From contig CM043699.1 in the NCBI GenBank assembly GCA_023935145.1, positions 146,868,536-146,932,535 of the forward strand: 64,000 nt of DNA. The letters are read 5' to 3'. Of this stretch, positions 10,767 to 21,578 are shown one piece after another. A model generated the notes under the pieces. The model worked only from the letters and a program-made list of their open reading frames with translations, searched no databases and was not told the DNA's origin. This DNA comes from Bretschneidera sinensis. Taxonomy: Eukaryota; Streptophyta; Magnoliopsida; Brassicales; Akaniaceae. Both the position numbers and the translations under genes were made by a program. Numbering within the stretch: position 1 is the stretch's first letter; every line of letters starts with the position of its first letter.

Positions 10767-12019
10767 TGTTGTGAGTTTTAAATTACTCGCAAGCGCACGA
10801 GTCGTTTGCAATATAGCGTTGTGCAAATGCAAGGTCGAATCCACAGGGAATTGCGTTGTGAAAATATAATTTAATCTAAACTAACTTTATCTTAACCTAG
10901 TTCCGAATTTTGAATGATATTTTGGAAAATAAATAAAAACTAAACTAAATTGATTTTAAAAACTAATAATAAAAACACTAAGGTTTCTGAATCCACCCTA
11001 CCAAAGTTTAAGCATATATGTTCTAAAAACATAGCTTATCAAAACATTCCATGAATCCAACTTACGACAAAAAACAAAGAATATCTCAATTAAACCAAAA
11101 GCATCCAATGTATCTACTTTTAACAAATCACAAAGAAAATCCAATTTAATCGAAAACAATTCGATGTATCCATCAGACGAAACACAAGGAATATCCAACA
11201 GAACAATTTAAACTCAATCAATCACAAGATTTACTCAAATAATTGACAGAACATTTATACTAAAAAATGTCAGAATTGTATAAACAAATATGAACTACTA
11301 TGCCAAACAACGGCGATGCTTCATCTTCAACCTTAGCTGAAGATTCTAGCCACTCATAACTATGAAACTACAATTCATAATAAAAGTGCTAAACATTATA
11401 CTAAAACAACTAAATAAAAAGAAATAAATAACTTTACATAGGAGAAATTCCACTCGCTGATGGGCGGCGCTTCCCCTCGTGGTAGCAAAGCCTTCAGGAT
11501 CTACCAGAATGCTAGCAGACATCCACCGGTTAACACCAAAGTGGCCCAGGAATTGTACCAAATAGCACAAAGAATTGCACACTGAATGATGAGGTCAGAT
11601 GGTGTTTATATAGGGGGAGTCCCGGAGTAGCATAGGTTTCAAATTCGATGTGGGATACTGCCCGAGTGCGCTCGATCGCAGAATGATGCGATCGATCGCA
11701 AGTGCGATCGATCGTATGTCTTGTGTGCTCGATCGCATGTCTGGTGCGCACGGTCACATGTGCGCTCGATTGCAAATGCACTGTACTGCAAACATTTCGA
11801 TGTGGGATTGTTGACTATGTGCTCGATCGCAGCATAGTGCGATCGATCGCTATTGCTCCTGAAGCTTCACATTTCCTGAAATGCTTTATTTTCTCCACAA
11901 ATCTATAAAAATACACAAAACACAAAAAAAAAAACATAAAATAAAATGAAATACTACTAACTAAGAGCATAACAAATATAAGTTAAGGGTCTTAAATATG
12001 CAATATTTAAGACTCATCA
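10767..12019 (-). repeat. 3' LTR of B1
   Basis: 1,253 bp, minus strand TGATGAGTCTTAAAT... to ...CACAACA. Minus-strand TATA box TATATAAAC at 11605-11613. Palindrome cluster 11660-11850 upstream of it. The hairpin at 11989-12013 is a perfect 11-bp inverted repeat with a 3-base centre. Confidence 0.85.
11660..11852. repeat. Palindrome array in B1 3' LTR (U3)
   Basis: Repeats of words such as GCGCTCGATCGCA, GCGATCGATCGCA and GCGCACGGTCACA spaced by 8-12 bases, giving an approximately 21-bp period (GTGCGCTCGATCGCATGTCTG-like; 20 bases at most are conserved). The array lies just upstream of the TATA box. Confidence 0.7.
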
Positions 12020-13340
12020 AATACCCCCAAACTTATATTTTGCTAGTCCCTTAGCAAAACAAAATAAAAAACTAAATGAATAACATGGATTATAAAGATA
12101 AGTTCAGTATTAATGGTATCCAAAAATTTAAGGAGCATACAAAATCATGAGATTCATTCATGAGCAAGCTTAAATAAGTCGAACCCATCTTCACAATGAA
12201 TAAGAATTTAAAACCTAATTACTTACAAGAGGCATGGTAAGACATCATAAGCTTGAATCAGTGTAAAGTGAATTAGCATATACAGATGAGGTTTCCAAAT
12301 AACTTCAATGTACAAGGTAATTCAAGTCTCAAGATCCACAGAATTTCTCATCGGAAAGAACAACGATGGCATAGTTTTTTTTTGTTTTTTTTTATATATA
12401 TAAGGCTCTGCTATGTTTAGTTCCCTTAAGCTTTCTAATTGACCCATGTAACGAGTATTGAGTCAATGACTCCCGAACCAGATGGTTTTAGGGCATTAGG
12501 TGTAAAGGCACCCCTAAGGACTTACTAACTCGAGTAAAAAAGGCTACGAAATTAAACTGGCCTTAATACTACCAAGCAAAATTTTCACCTTTTGACGTGA
12601 ACACTCACTGCTTATTGAGGCAAAACATCCAGTTACTCAGCAAAAAGTTTTGCAATGATCATTATGAATAAAATTCTCACATTTTGACCTGAGCACTCAC
12701 TGCTTATTGAGGCAAGAGGTCCAATTACTCAGTGGAAAGTTTATTGATGATGATCATTATAAATATTAGTAGTTTTTTTTTTATATATATGCCCAAGTGT
12801 TTATCCCACAAGTCATCCGGTTTCAGTTAAGACAAGAAAACGTATACATTCAACTCACATGTCATACCTCACACAAATATGTGCTAATGTGCTCGTGTGA
12901 GATTAGATCAAACATGTGAATTCTCGAAAATGCCTAAAGTAAGTAATTAAAGTTTAAACTCTATCATCAGATCATGTGTTCAAAGTTTTAAACTCACCAA
13001 TGAAATCACATCACAATTTTTCAGATCAACCAAAATTTTTAGACGAACATGAACATACATTTATCTTTACGATGAAAAGACAACAAATTAGGACAAAGTG
13101 TGTGATGTGTCTCCCATGCCCCCAAACTTAAATTACACATTGACCCCAATGTGTGACTAATATGGAAAGAGCTGACCTGAGATATGGAGAACTATCTGGA
13201 CTGGTATGGCTCATAGCATACCCCCAAACTTGAACTGAAGTACGCATTGTCCCTGAAAAATAAAGACTGGAAAACAAAAAAATACTAGAAACAAACATTA
13301 ATCATACATACGTAAAATAATAAATAAACATAAAGGATAA
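12020..13340 (-). other. B1 3' non-coding module
   Basis: Homologous to A1 4590-5957. It has the same imperfect tandem duplication (about 12579-12663 and 12668-12758). No coding frame is sustained. Confidence 0.65.
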
Positions 13341-13389
13341 GCTGTGGGGTGCCTCCCATGAGCGCTAAGTTTAACGTCTTCAGCCAGAC
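13341..13389 (-). other. Conserved pol-end motif in B1
   Basis: Minus strand GTCTGGCTGAAGACG, then CGCTCATGGGAGGCACCCCA. It is the best preserved copy in the window. Confidence 0.6.
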
Positions 13390-13391
13390 CC

Positions 13392-14000
13392 AACATTAGT
13401 AATCATGCCCAACTAAGCGCTTCACCATCTGATCAATAAATGGGAATGACAAATGATCAGTCCTTGTGGCAGTGTTCAGTTTACGGTAGTCGATACACAC
13501 TCTCCACCCTAACTAAACACGAGTTGGCACCAACTCGTCGTCCTTATTCTTCACTACCGTTAATTCAGCACGTTTGGGCACGACTTGAATCGAGCTCACC
13601 CACTTGCTATCAGAGATGGGATAAATGATCCCCGCATCTAACAGCTTAATTACTTCTATGATTACAACCTCTTACATAGCTGGGTTGAGCCTTCTTTGTG
13701 GCTCCCTCGATGGCCTGGCATTCTCCTCCAAATGTATCTTGTGCATTACCAACGAGGGGCTGATTCCCCTGATATCCTCAATAGTCCAATCGATAGCTTC
13801 TTTGTGCTCTCTTAAGACATCTAATACTTTCTCATCTTGAGCCTCACCCAAATCTGAAGCTATAATCACAGGCAAACTATCTGTTGAACCTAGGAACTTA
13901 TACTTAAGATTATTTGGTAAAGGCTTAAGTTCCTTCTTGGGGGTTTCAGGTGCGGTGGTCTCCTCCATCTTAGTGCTCTTCCGAGGAGGAGACTCCAAAA
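13392..14000 (-). pseudogene. B1 pol: protease-RT linker and N-terminal RT
   Basis: The 108-residue frame at 13672-13998 has the block LKPLPNNLKYKFLG, VIIASDLGEAQDEKVLDVL, EAIDWTIEDIRGISPSLVMH and PSREPQRRLNPAM, the well-known run-up to RT in Athila/Tat elements. Left of it, through stops, come FLIPISDSKWVSSIQVVPK, VCIDYRKLNTATR and FPFIDQM, that is RT motifs 1 and 2. The sequence ends there: the YxDD part, RNase H and integrase are deleted. This shows that the B family once had a normal pol. Confidence 0.8.
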
Positions 14001-14010
14001 TAGCATTCGC

Positions 14011-15120
14011 TTACTCAAGTAATTTATCTAAATCCAAATCCTCTCCAAATTGAGCAAAGCATGCCTCTAGGGGGTCCTCAATGCGGGATTCATCCACAAT
14101 CTCCTTTGTCTTACTGTTCTCTCGAGGAGCAAACTCCAAGATAGTATTTTCTTTCTCAAGTAACTTATCTAAATTCAAATCCTCTCCAAACTGAGCAAAG
14201 CATGCCTCCATAATGTCCTCAGACTTCCCTTCTTTCTTGGGCGCTTGTAGTCTCTCAGGGTAAGGCGCTTTAGGAAAAAACAACCTAGGGAGATCCTTAA
14301 TAATACAAGTGGTTGTAGATGGCTCAGCATCTCTCTTCTCATTGTTTCCACTTTCTTGGCCTTGGTGCATAGCAGGGTTCTCTTCCACTTGATTGTACAC
14401 TTGTCTCCCAGACAAGTATGGGACAGTTGATTGCACTTATTCCTGCCAATGCATAGGATTTGATAAATTTCCAACCGTAAACTGTTCCTTTGGGTTAGAA
14501 TCAGGTTGATTGGGGAACTCTTCATTCTCTCATTCACCCACATAACTTACGATTTGATCCATTTGACTCTCTAGCTTGGCAATCGCTTGGGTGTTTTCTA
14601 TTGTTGCACTCATTACTTCGCTCATGGATTAGCTAGTCATTTTCATGTACTCCTTAAGGGTGTCCTCAAGTGACTGTGAAACTGGTGCTGGTGTTTGAAT
14701 GGGAGCTTGGTAAGCAGGTAATGGTGCTGGATAGGCTGAATGACTATAACTTGGAACTGGCGGAGGAAATTCGGGAGGGTATTGAGTGTGAGCTTGATAA
14801 GGGGCTCCTCCCTGATTCCTCAGTTGGTTCTGCATCCATGAAAAATTAGAGTGGTCCCACCACCCTGGATTATACGTTTCGGAGTAAGATCCATTTGATT
14901 GCCAACAACACTCATTGAAAGCATTCATTTGTTCCATAGGATACTCGGCAAAAGCCGGCATTGATGTACAATTCTGTGCTAAATGCATAGGACTAGTACA
15001 GATGGAACAATTATCAACATTGAATGTGTTGGCAGCATTGATGGACGGGCCGGTCATTTTCATGTACTCCTTAATGGTGTCCTTTAAATACTGTGAAACC
15101 GGCGCTGAATTCATCCACAT
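14011..15120 (-). pseudogene. B1 gag C-terminal region with zinc knuckle
   Basis: The frame at 14629-15120 holds NVDNCSICTSPMHLAQNC, a CX2CX4HX4C zinc knuckle, followed by a Pro/Tyr/Gln-rich stretch. The frame at 14011-14436 is acidic and repeats the phrase ACFAQFGEDL(N/D)LDKLLE twice. A peptide KEYMKMT occurs at both ends of the upper frame (14638-14690 and 15056-15110), a 430-bp-apart direct repeat. The Gag core domain is missing; the frame runs straight into the T-rich leader. Confidence 0.65.
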
Positions 15121-15297
15121 TTTTTTTTATTTTTTTTATTTTTCTAACTTTTTATTTTTTTATTTTTTGGGCAATTGCCAATAGAAACAAATAAACTAAA
15201 ATAAAATTGCAATAAAAAAATCAAACAAAAAAATGCTAACTAACTAGTAGAAAAATAAAATTAATTCAGACAAAAATTTCACAAACCAAACAATTCA

Positions 15298-15312
15298 CCG
15301 GCAACGGCGCCA
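15298..15312 (-). other. Primer-binding site of B1 (tRNA-Asp)
   Basis: Minus strand TGGCGCCGTTGCCGG, an exact match to the complement of the 3' end of plant tRNA-Asp, 6 bases inside the right LTR. Confidence 0.8.
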
Positions 15313-15318
15313 AAAACT

Positions 15319-16604
15319 TATTGTGAGTTTTAAATTACTCGCAAGCGCACGAGTCATTTGCAATATAGCGTTGTGCAAGTGCGAGATCGAATCCACAGGG
15401 AATTGCGTTGTGAAAATATAATTTAATCTAAACTAACTTTATCTTAACCTAGTTCCGAATTTTGAATGATATTTTGGAAAATAAATAAAAACTAAACTAA
15501 ATTGATTTTAAAAACTAATAATAAAAACACTAAGGTTTCCGAATCCACCCCACCAAAGTTTAAGCATATATGTCCTAAAAACATAGCCTATCAAAACATT
15601 CCATGAATCCAATTTACGACAAAAAACAAAGAATATCCCAATTAAGCCAAAAGCATCCAATGTATCCACTTTTAACAAATCACAAAGGAAATCCAATTTA
15701 ATCGAAAACAATTCGATGTATCCATTAGATGAAACACAAAGAATATCCAACAGTTTAAACTCAATCAATCATAAGATTTACTCAAATAATTGACAGAACG
15801 TTTATACTAAAAAATGTCAGAATTGTATAAACAAATCTGAACTACTATGCCAAACAACGGCGAGGCTTCATCTTCAACCTTAGCTGAAGATTCTAGCCAC
15901 TCATAACTATGAAACTACAATTCATAATAAAAGTGCTAAACATTAAACTTAAAAAACTAAATAAAAAGAAATAAATAACTTTACATGGGAGAAATTTCAC
16001 TCGCTGATGGGCGGCGCTTCCCCTCGTGGTAGCAAAGCCTTCGAGATCCAGCAGAATGCTAGCAGACATCCACCGGTTAACACCAAAGTGGCCCAGGAAT
16101 TGTACCAAATGGTACAAAGAATTGCACACTGAATGATGAGGTCAGATGGTGTTTATATAGGGGGAGTCCCGGAGTAGCATGGGTTTCAAATTCGATGTGG
16201 GATACTGTCCGAGTGCGCTCGATCGCAGAATGATGCGATCGATCACAAGTGCGATCGATCGTATGTCTTGTGCACACGATCGCATATGCACTCGATCGCG
16301 TGTCTGGTGCGCACGGTCGCATGTGCGTTCGATCGAGTGTCTGGTGCGCTCGATCGCAGATGCATTGTACTGCAAACATTTCGATGTGGGAGTGTTGACT
16401 ATGCGCTCGATCGCAGCATAGTGCGATCGATCGCTATTGCTCCTGAAGCTTCACATCTCCTGAAATGCTTCATTTTCTCCACAAACCTATAAAAATACAC
16501 AAAACACAAAAAAAAAAGACATAAAATAAAGTGAAATACTACTAACTAAGAGCATAACAAATATAAGTTAAGGGTCTTAAATATGCAATATTTAAGACTC
16601 ATTA
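15319..16604 (-). repeat. 5' LTR of B1
   Basis: 1,286 bp, close to identical to 10767-12019 except for about 33 extra bp inside the palindrome array (16205-16440). TATA at 16152-16160 on the minus strand. Hairpin 16574-16598. Followed by AGCAT target duplication. Confidence 0.85.
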
Positions 16605-16609
16605 AGCAT

Positions 16610-17150
16610 ACCAGGCATTGATTGACAAATTTGACTACCTTTTTCCTCATGTTTTTCCAATAAAAGCTGGAGGATAGCCTGCCAATTATTCTCTAAATGC
16701 CAGCATGTCCTCCTATAGGTGATGAGTGAAATTCCTCAAGTAGTCTTGTCTTGAAAGTTGGTTGAGGATTGATATAAAATCTACCTTTCCAGTATATCAA
16801 TCCATTTCTAACTATTCATTCAGGGTGTTGAGTAAGATTTTGGGAAATGGTAGTAGTTAAATGCATTAACTCTGGAAACTAAGAGTTTTCTAATTTCAAA
16901 GTATCTAAGAATTCAAATAAAAGTAATGAGAGAGATATGATACTTTCTCCTTGTCCTCCGGATGCATTCTTAACAAGCCATCAGCAACCATATTATGCTT
17001 GATAGGCTTGTATATAATTTGAAATATGAAGCCAATGAGTTTCCTTAAAAAGATTACTGCTCTGGTATCTAAATTGTTTGCTCTAGTAATGTCCTCAAGC
17101 ACTTTTGATTTGTGTGGATGAAGAACTCAGATCCTAGAGTGGTATTATCT
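16610..17150 (-). pseudogene. Element H: RNase H C-terminus and integrase zinc-binding domain
   Basis: Minus strand 16905-17102 reads LRKLIGFIFQIIYKPIKHNM, then VADGLLR, the RNase H end (normally 'YKPGKENKVADALSR'). Further left comes EEFHSSPIGGHAGI, then FYWKNMRKKVVKFVNQCLVC, the HHCC zinc-binding domain of integrase. B1 inserted just after the second cysteine of this domain. Confidence 0.8.
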
Positions 17151-18444
17151 CTAATTCTTTACAGCTGTGGTGATCACTAGTAGTTCCGTGATGTAAGCTA
17201 AGGCTAGTTGTAAAAAGTGAGACAATTTCTTGCTGTAGAAAGCAATGGGGTGGCCTTGTTGCGTGATCACAACTCTAATGCTATAGCCAGAGGCATTAGT
17301 ATCTAAGATAAACGGTTTAGTGAAGTTAAGCAATGCCAATACTGGAGTTGTTGTCATCGTATTCTTCAGTTTTTGAAATGCCTCAACTACACACTCCTTA
17401 CATTGTAAGTTATCCTTCTTAAAAAGGTTAATTAGTGGGGCAACAATTGATGTGTAGCCCTTGAAAAACTTCCTATAGAAGCCAGTAAAGCTTAAAAAGC
17501 CTCTTATTTGCTTCACATTGATTGGTGCAGGCAATCCCAACATTGCTTTTATCTTCTTTGGATCAGGTGTTATTCCTTCTACAAAAATGATATCCCCTAG
17601 GTAATCAATTGAGCTTGTTCCAAAGCTACACTTTGACAGCTTAACAAACATGGATGCTTCTTGTAAGCAACATAACACAAGTTTTAAATGCTCCAGGTGA
17701 GCCTCCAAAGATTTGTTATACACCAAGATGTCATCAAAAAAGACTATGACAAACTTTCTGAGATAATCTTCAAAGATATGGTTCATGATAGCTTGGAAAG
17801 TGAAATGAGCATTTGTCAACCCAAATGGTATTATTAGAAACTCATAATGGCCATAATGAGTCCTGAATGTTGTTTTCTCAATGTTTTCTAGGTGCATTTT
17901 GATTTGATGATATCCAACTCTTAAATCTAGTTTTAAAAAGATCTTTGCACCACGTAATTCATCCATCAACTCATCCACAGTTGGTATGGGAAAGTTGTCA
18001 TTGATTATGACTACATTTAGCCCTTTATAATCTGCACAAAATTTCCAGGTTCCATTTTGCTTTTTTGATAGCAAAAGTACAGAACTATAGGGGCTTATAC
18101 TGTGTTGAATGAGTCACATTTGCAGTATGTCTTCTGGAAATGGGGGTACCTGTATAGCTTGATCTTGACACGAGAAGAATTTGGTAACAACTGGATCTTA
18201 TGATCCACTCTCCTTGTAAGGGTAAGCCTTTAGACTCATCAAAGACTGCCTTGAATCCCTCTAACATTCTTTGAATTTGGGGGTCAATTGGATCTTTGAA
18301 ACTCATAGATCCTTGTACTTGTTGTTTAGGGTTAGTGATGGACATTGACATGAAACATATGCATACAGAATCATTAAGAGTCATCTTCTTCAGTTTTCTA
18401 TAGCCTACTATATCATAATCTAATCTTTGTTTCCCTTGTAACAA
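17151..18444 (-). pseudogene. Element H reverse transcriptase and RNase H
   Basis: An open stretch of 307 residues (17151-18074) carries RT motifs in order: SKKQNGTWKFCADYKGLN, FPIPTVDELMDEL, FLKLDLRVGYHQI, TTFRTHYGHYEFLIIPFGLT, and the catalytic block FVIVFFDDILVYNKS (FFDD form of YxDD). It continues into RNase H (PFILDTNASGYS, AFYSKKLS). Gene order gag-PR-RT-RH-IN and sequence are those of Ty3/gypsy, probably a chromovirus-like clade, but no chromodomain is in view. Stops before and after the frame make it non-functional. Confidence 0.85.
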
Positions 18445-18738
18445 AACTGGTTTTCCCTCCTATAAGAATACTATTGTGAGAGTCCTATAATCAATGGTGA
18501 TAAGACCTAGATTCTGTAACTAGGATGATAAAGAAATCAATACAAAACCTATGATCTTGTAGCCAAATTTCTACAGCATGACAAATCCCAATACAAGACA
18601 AGTATTCACCATTTCTTACTTGTACTTTGAAGTGTTGTGATGGTGTAATAGTCAATCCCAAGAAATGTGCAATTCTTTCATGGATGAAATTGTGTTTATT
18701 ACTCCATCTATTAGGACTTGTATGGTGTGCCCCCTAAT
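18445..18738 (-). pseudogene. Element H protease region
   Basis: The minus strand reads IQVLIDGVINT, equivalent to 'VLIDSGSTHNF', with the Ser of the D-S-G active site deleted. Many stops follow. It lies between gag and RT, as expected. Confidence 0.6.
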
Positions 18739-19835
18739 CTATCCTTCTAATCTTAAATTTTGAGGAGATGCATGTCCTATCAAAGCATGAAAACTTATAG
18801 TAAGATTAGAGTTAATATCTGTACAATAGGTTTCTTGATTGGTGCAGTCTTCTGGAGCAGTGTCCTCCTCTGGTTTCATTCCTTCAAACAAAAGAAGTGT
18901 GCCTTTGTTCCTGCACTTGTGTCCCAGACTAAAATTCTCATCATAATTGAAGCAAAGTTTTTTCTCTCTTTTTAGTTGTTGTTCTTGGGGTGTGAGTCTC
19001 TTGACATATGTTCTTGGTGCTAGCAGTGTTGACATGGGCTGGAGCACTGGTTTAGGACCCAAGATAGATGAATTTGTAGTTGGTTTAGGACCCCAACTTC
19101 TTGTGTAGAAGTACCTCTCTACCACTTTATGCTCTACCATTCTTGCTATGCTAATGGTTTCATGTAAACTAGGTGGTCTTTGCAATAAGACTTCTCTCTT
19201 GATAGAAAGTTTGAGTCCTGAAATGAAACAACTTTTCAAGAATTGCTTAGTGAGACCAAGAACCTTGCAAGATAGTGCTTCAAACTTGTCTTGATAATCT
19301 TGCAAATATGTGTGCTGCAAGAGCTTAATCAAATTTCCTTGTGGATCAGCAAAGATAGAAAGTCCAAATCTTTCTAGCAAATAATGAACAAACTCTTTCC
19401 AACCTCTCAACTGATTGCTTTGATACATCCATTGATACCAACTTGACGCTGTACCATCCAAATGGATTGAAACCTTTGTAAGTTTATGAAATTCTAGGAT
19501 TTGATGGTACAAGAAGTATTGATCTACCTTGAACAACCAATCAGAAGGATCACCAGAACTGAATCTTGGAAAGTCCAGTTTGATATGTTTGAAGGGTGTT
19601 GCATTGTAGGTTGTGCAACATGCTTCTTATTGATTGTCATGTGAGGAGTGTGTGTGAGAGTCAGGTCTATTGGTACCGACCTTTAATTCTTGTATTTCAG
19701 AGGTGAGTTTCTTGATATCTTGCTACATTGGTTGTATTGCAGCCATGAATTCTTTTCTTACTTTGGCTTGAAGTTGTATAACTCTGTCCCAAGTGAGGTC
19801 TTGATTCTTTGATCTTGTTCCTTCTACCTAGTGGT
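18739..19835 (-). pseudogene. Element H gag
   Basis: Minus strand from about 19830: EGTRSKNQDLTWDRV, then LDFPRFSSGDPSDWLFKVDQ, YLDG-type helix (VSIHLDGTASSWYQWM), a LLERFG block and FISGLKLSIKREVLLQRP, the standard Ty3 Gag core. The zinc knuckle CFNYDENFSLGHKC is degenerate (CX2C lost). An open frame of 265 residues covers 18739-19536; upstream it has stops. No primer site or 5' LTR follows at 19836, so the element is truncated here. Confidence 0.75.
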
Positions 19836-20215
19836 TGACTCGAACCGAGTTTTTATCAAGCTATTTGAGCTCAAGCTTGGTCAAAGTTTGGCTCGATTGA
19901 GCTTGAGCCTAATTTTTAGGCTCGATTAGCTTATCGAGCCGAGCTCAAATACTTTAAGGTTCAGCTTGAAAGGCTCTCGAACAGTTCGATAAGGTATTAT
20001 CGAGCTCGAGCTCGAGCTCGAATTGACAATCTAAACCTCGAGCTTGAGCTCGGGTTCGAATAAACTTGTTTGTTATCGAGCTTAAGCCATAAGAAAATTT
20101 ATTGAACTCGAGCTTGAGGTTGATTTTTAAACTTGATTTAAGCTCAAGCCTGTTAACTTTTAGTCCAGCCGAGCTTTAATATCTTAATATTCCGGCTCGG
20201 CTTGAATCAAATCAA
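19836..20215. repeat. GAGCTC/CTCGAG-rich dispersed repeat
   Basis: About 380 bp dense in GAGCTCGAGCTCGAG-like words and their degenerate forms (GAGCTTGAGC, CTCGAACCGAG). Arrays of this kind are common near the ends of plant DNA transposons, especially hAT types, but I could not find matching terminal repeats or a target duplication. It separates the truncated element H from single-copy sequence. Confidence 0.45.
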
Positions 20216-20440
20216 TCCTCCAAAGGATTTAGCAATGGATCAATGGAAACATTATATACGTCACTTTGGTTCAAAACAATTCCATGTATCAAGAGAAATT
20301 GATTATGTGATTGCTGATACTTATATTTTTTTCTTCTAGGCTGCCACGTAACACTTTCACAACAAAGGGTCTTCTATGAGTAATTATAATTTATTTTATA
20401 TTGATTTCTATAACTTTTTTGTGACACAGTAGTGTAGTAG

Positions 20441-20481
20441 TGAGGACTTAGGACTTAGGACTGAGGACTGAGGACTGAGGA
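20441..20481 (+). repeat. Short tandem repeat upstream of the USP gene
   Basis: Five to six copies of a 7-8 bp unit GGACTTA/GGACTGA, ending 12 bases before the ATG at 20493. It would lie in the 5' UTR. Confidence 0.7.
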
Positions 20482-20492
20482 GAGCAAGGCTG

Positions 20493-21578
20493 ATGGAAAC
20501 AGCGACTACTGCTGAGGGACGCGTAGTTGCAGGGACGGCGATGCAGATGCAGGAGCAACAGACGTTGATGAAAGATGATCAGAAGAAGATGAGGAAAGTG
20601 ATGGTGGCGATCGATGATGGTGATTGTAGTTTCTATGTACTCAGGTGGGCCCTTGATAACCTTTTCAATGCCATCAGCCCAACAACTGGATCAAATCACT
20701 TGGACGAGGCCATGCTCACAGTGGTTCATGTTCAGCAACCCTTTCAACACTTTGCCTACCCAGCTTTTTCATAACAAATTCTTTGAGTTTGGGTTCTTCA
20801 ATCCTTTGTAATTCCATTACATATTAGATTAGTGACCTCGTTATTAAACAAAGTTGCACAAGTCATTTTTATTTATTTATTTTCGATAAGAGTTGCCCAA
20901 GTAATTAAATTAATTAGCACTTGTACATGATGTTTCCTTATTTAAGTAAGTTTAGCATCCAATCAAATACATTTCATCAATTTGGAAATTTCTTTTCTTT
21001 CTTTATTTCTTTTAGAAGCCTATGAGCGGTATTCCTAGTGTTCACGGACCCGAAGAGGTCCACAACTGTCGGCAGATAGAGTGGTAATTTCAGCCTTAAA
21101 TGTTTTCTTTAAAAAAAATTGTGCAGTTACTAGTGGAACTTTCCGGTTAATCACCACTCACATTAAGCAAATATTTGCTTACTATAATTATATGCTTATA
21201 TAGCTTCCCACTAACTGTTTTGGCTTTTGAGTAAATACTTTCAATTCTCTTCCACAACATTCTATGCATCATCTTCAGTGCTGGATTCTGTTAGAAAGGC
21301 GCAAGAAGAAATTTCAGCCACGGTACTCTCCCGTGCTTGCAGATGTGCAGAGGAAAGACGGTAATTAATTAATTAGTTGAGGATTTCTCTTATTCAATTC
21401 TAAGTGATAAATATTTAATTAGATATGATATGATAGCACTAATTGCGGTGAGAAAGTGATGCATTTGATCGAATTATTGAAGTCTGTGCAGATCAAAACA
21501 GAAACTTTGATTCTCCATGGAGATCCAAAAGACATGATTTGTGAGGCAGCAGACGAAATGCACGTTGATCTCCTTATA
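20493..21578 (+). pseudogene. Universal stress protein (UspA family) gene, truncated
   Basis: Exon 1 (from 20493): after a 30-residue Gln/Met-rich arm, MRKVMVAIDDGDCSFYVLRW then ALDNLF and VVHVQQPFQHFAYPA, the plant UspA N-terminal half. An in-frame TAA (20772-20774) and no good donor follow, where homologues continue with a Gly/Pro stretch. Exon 2-like 21251-21360: TTFYASSSVLDSVRKAQEE with donor GTAATT at 21361. Exon 3-like from 21492 (after TGTGCAG): IKTETLILHGDPKDMICEAA, then DEMHVDLL; similarity stops at 21578. The C-terminal third, with the GxxG nucleotide-binding motif, is missing, and exons 2 and 3 do not join in frame. Family is clear; function is lost or radically shortened. Confidence 0.75.

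Larger units (their letters stand above)
10767..16604 (-). mobile_element. Ty3/gypsy element B1, deletion derivative
   Basis: Minus strand, 5,838 bp, LTRs 10767-12019 and 15319-16604, tRNA-Asp primer site 15298-15312, purine tract AAGTTTGGGGGTAT at the left LTR, target duplication AGCGT/AGCAT. The 3.3-kb interior keeps the Gag zinc-knuckle region, the protease-RT linker and the first part of RT, then jumps into the 3' module. It descends from an autonomous Tat/Athila-lineage element and has lost most of gag, RT, RNase H and integrase. Confidence 0.85.

Noticed and set aside
11660..11852. Regularly spaced short repeats that could suggest a CRISPR array
   Set aside because: Plant nuclear DNA, degenerate palindromic units with 8-12 base spacing inside an LTR promoter; no unique spacers and no cas genes.
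17151..18074. Open RT frame as a possible endogenous pararetrovirus
   Set aside because: It is flanked by Ty3-type Gag, RNase H and a DDE integrase with HHCC domain in gypsy order; no movement protein or coat motifs seen.
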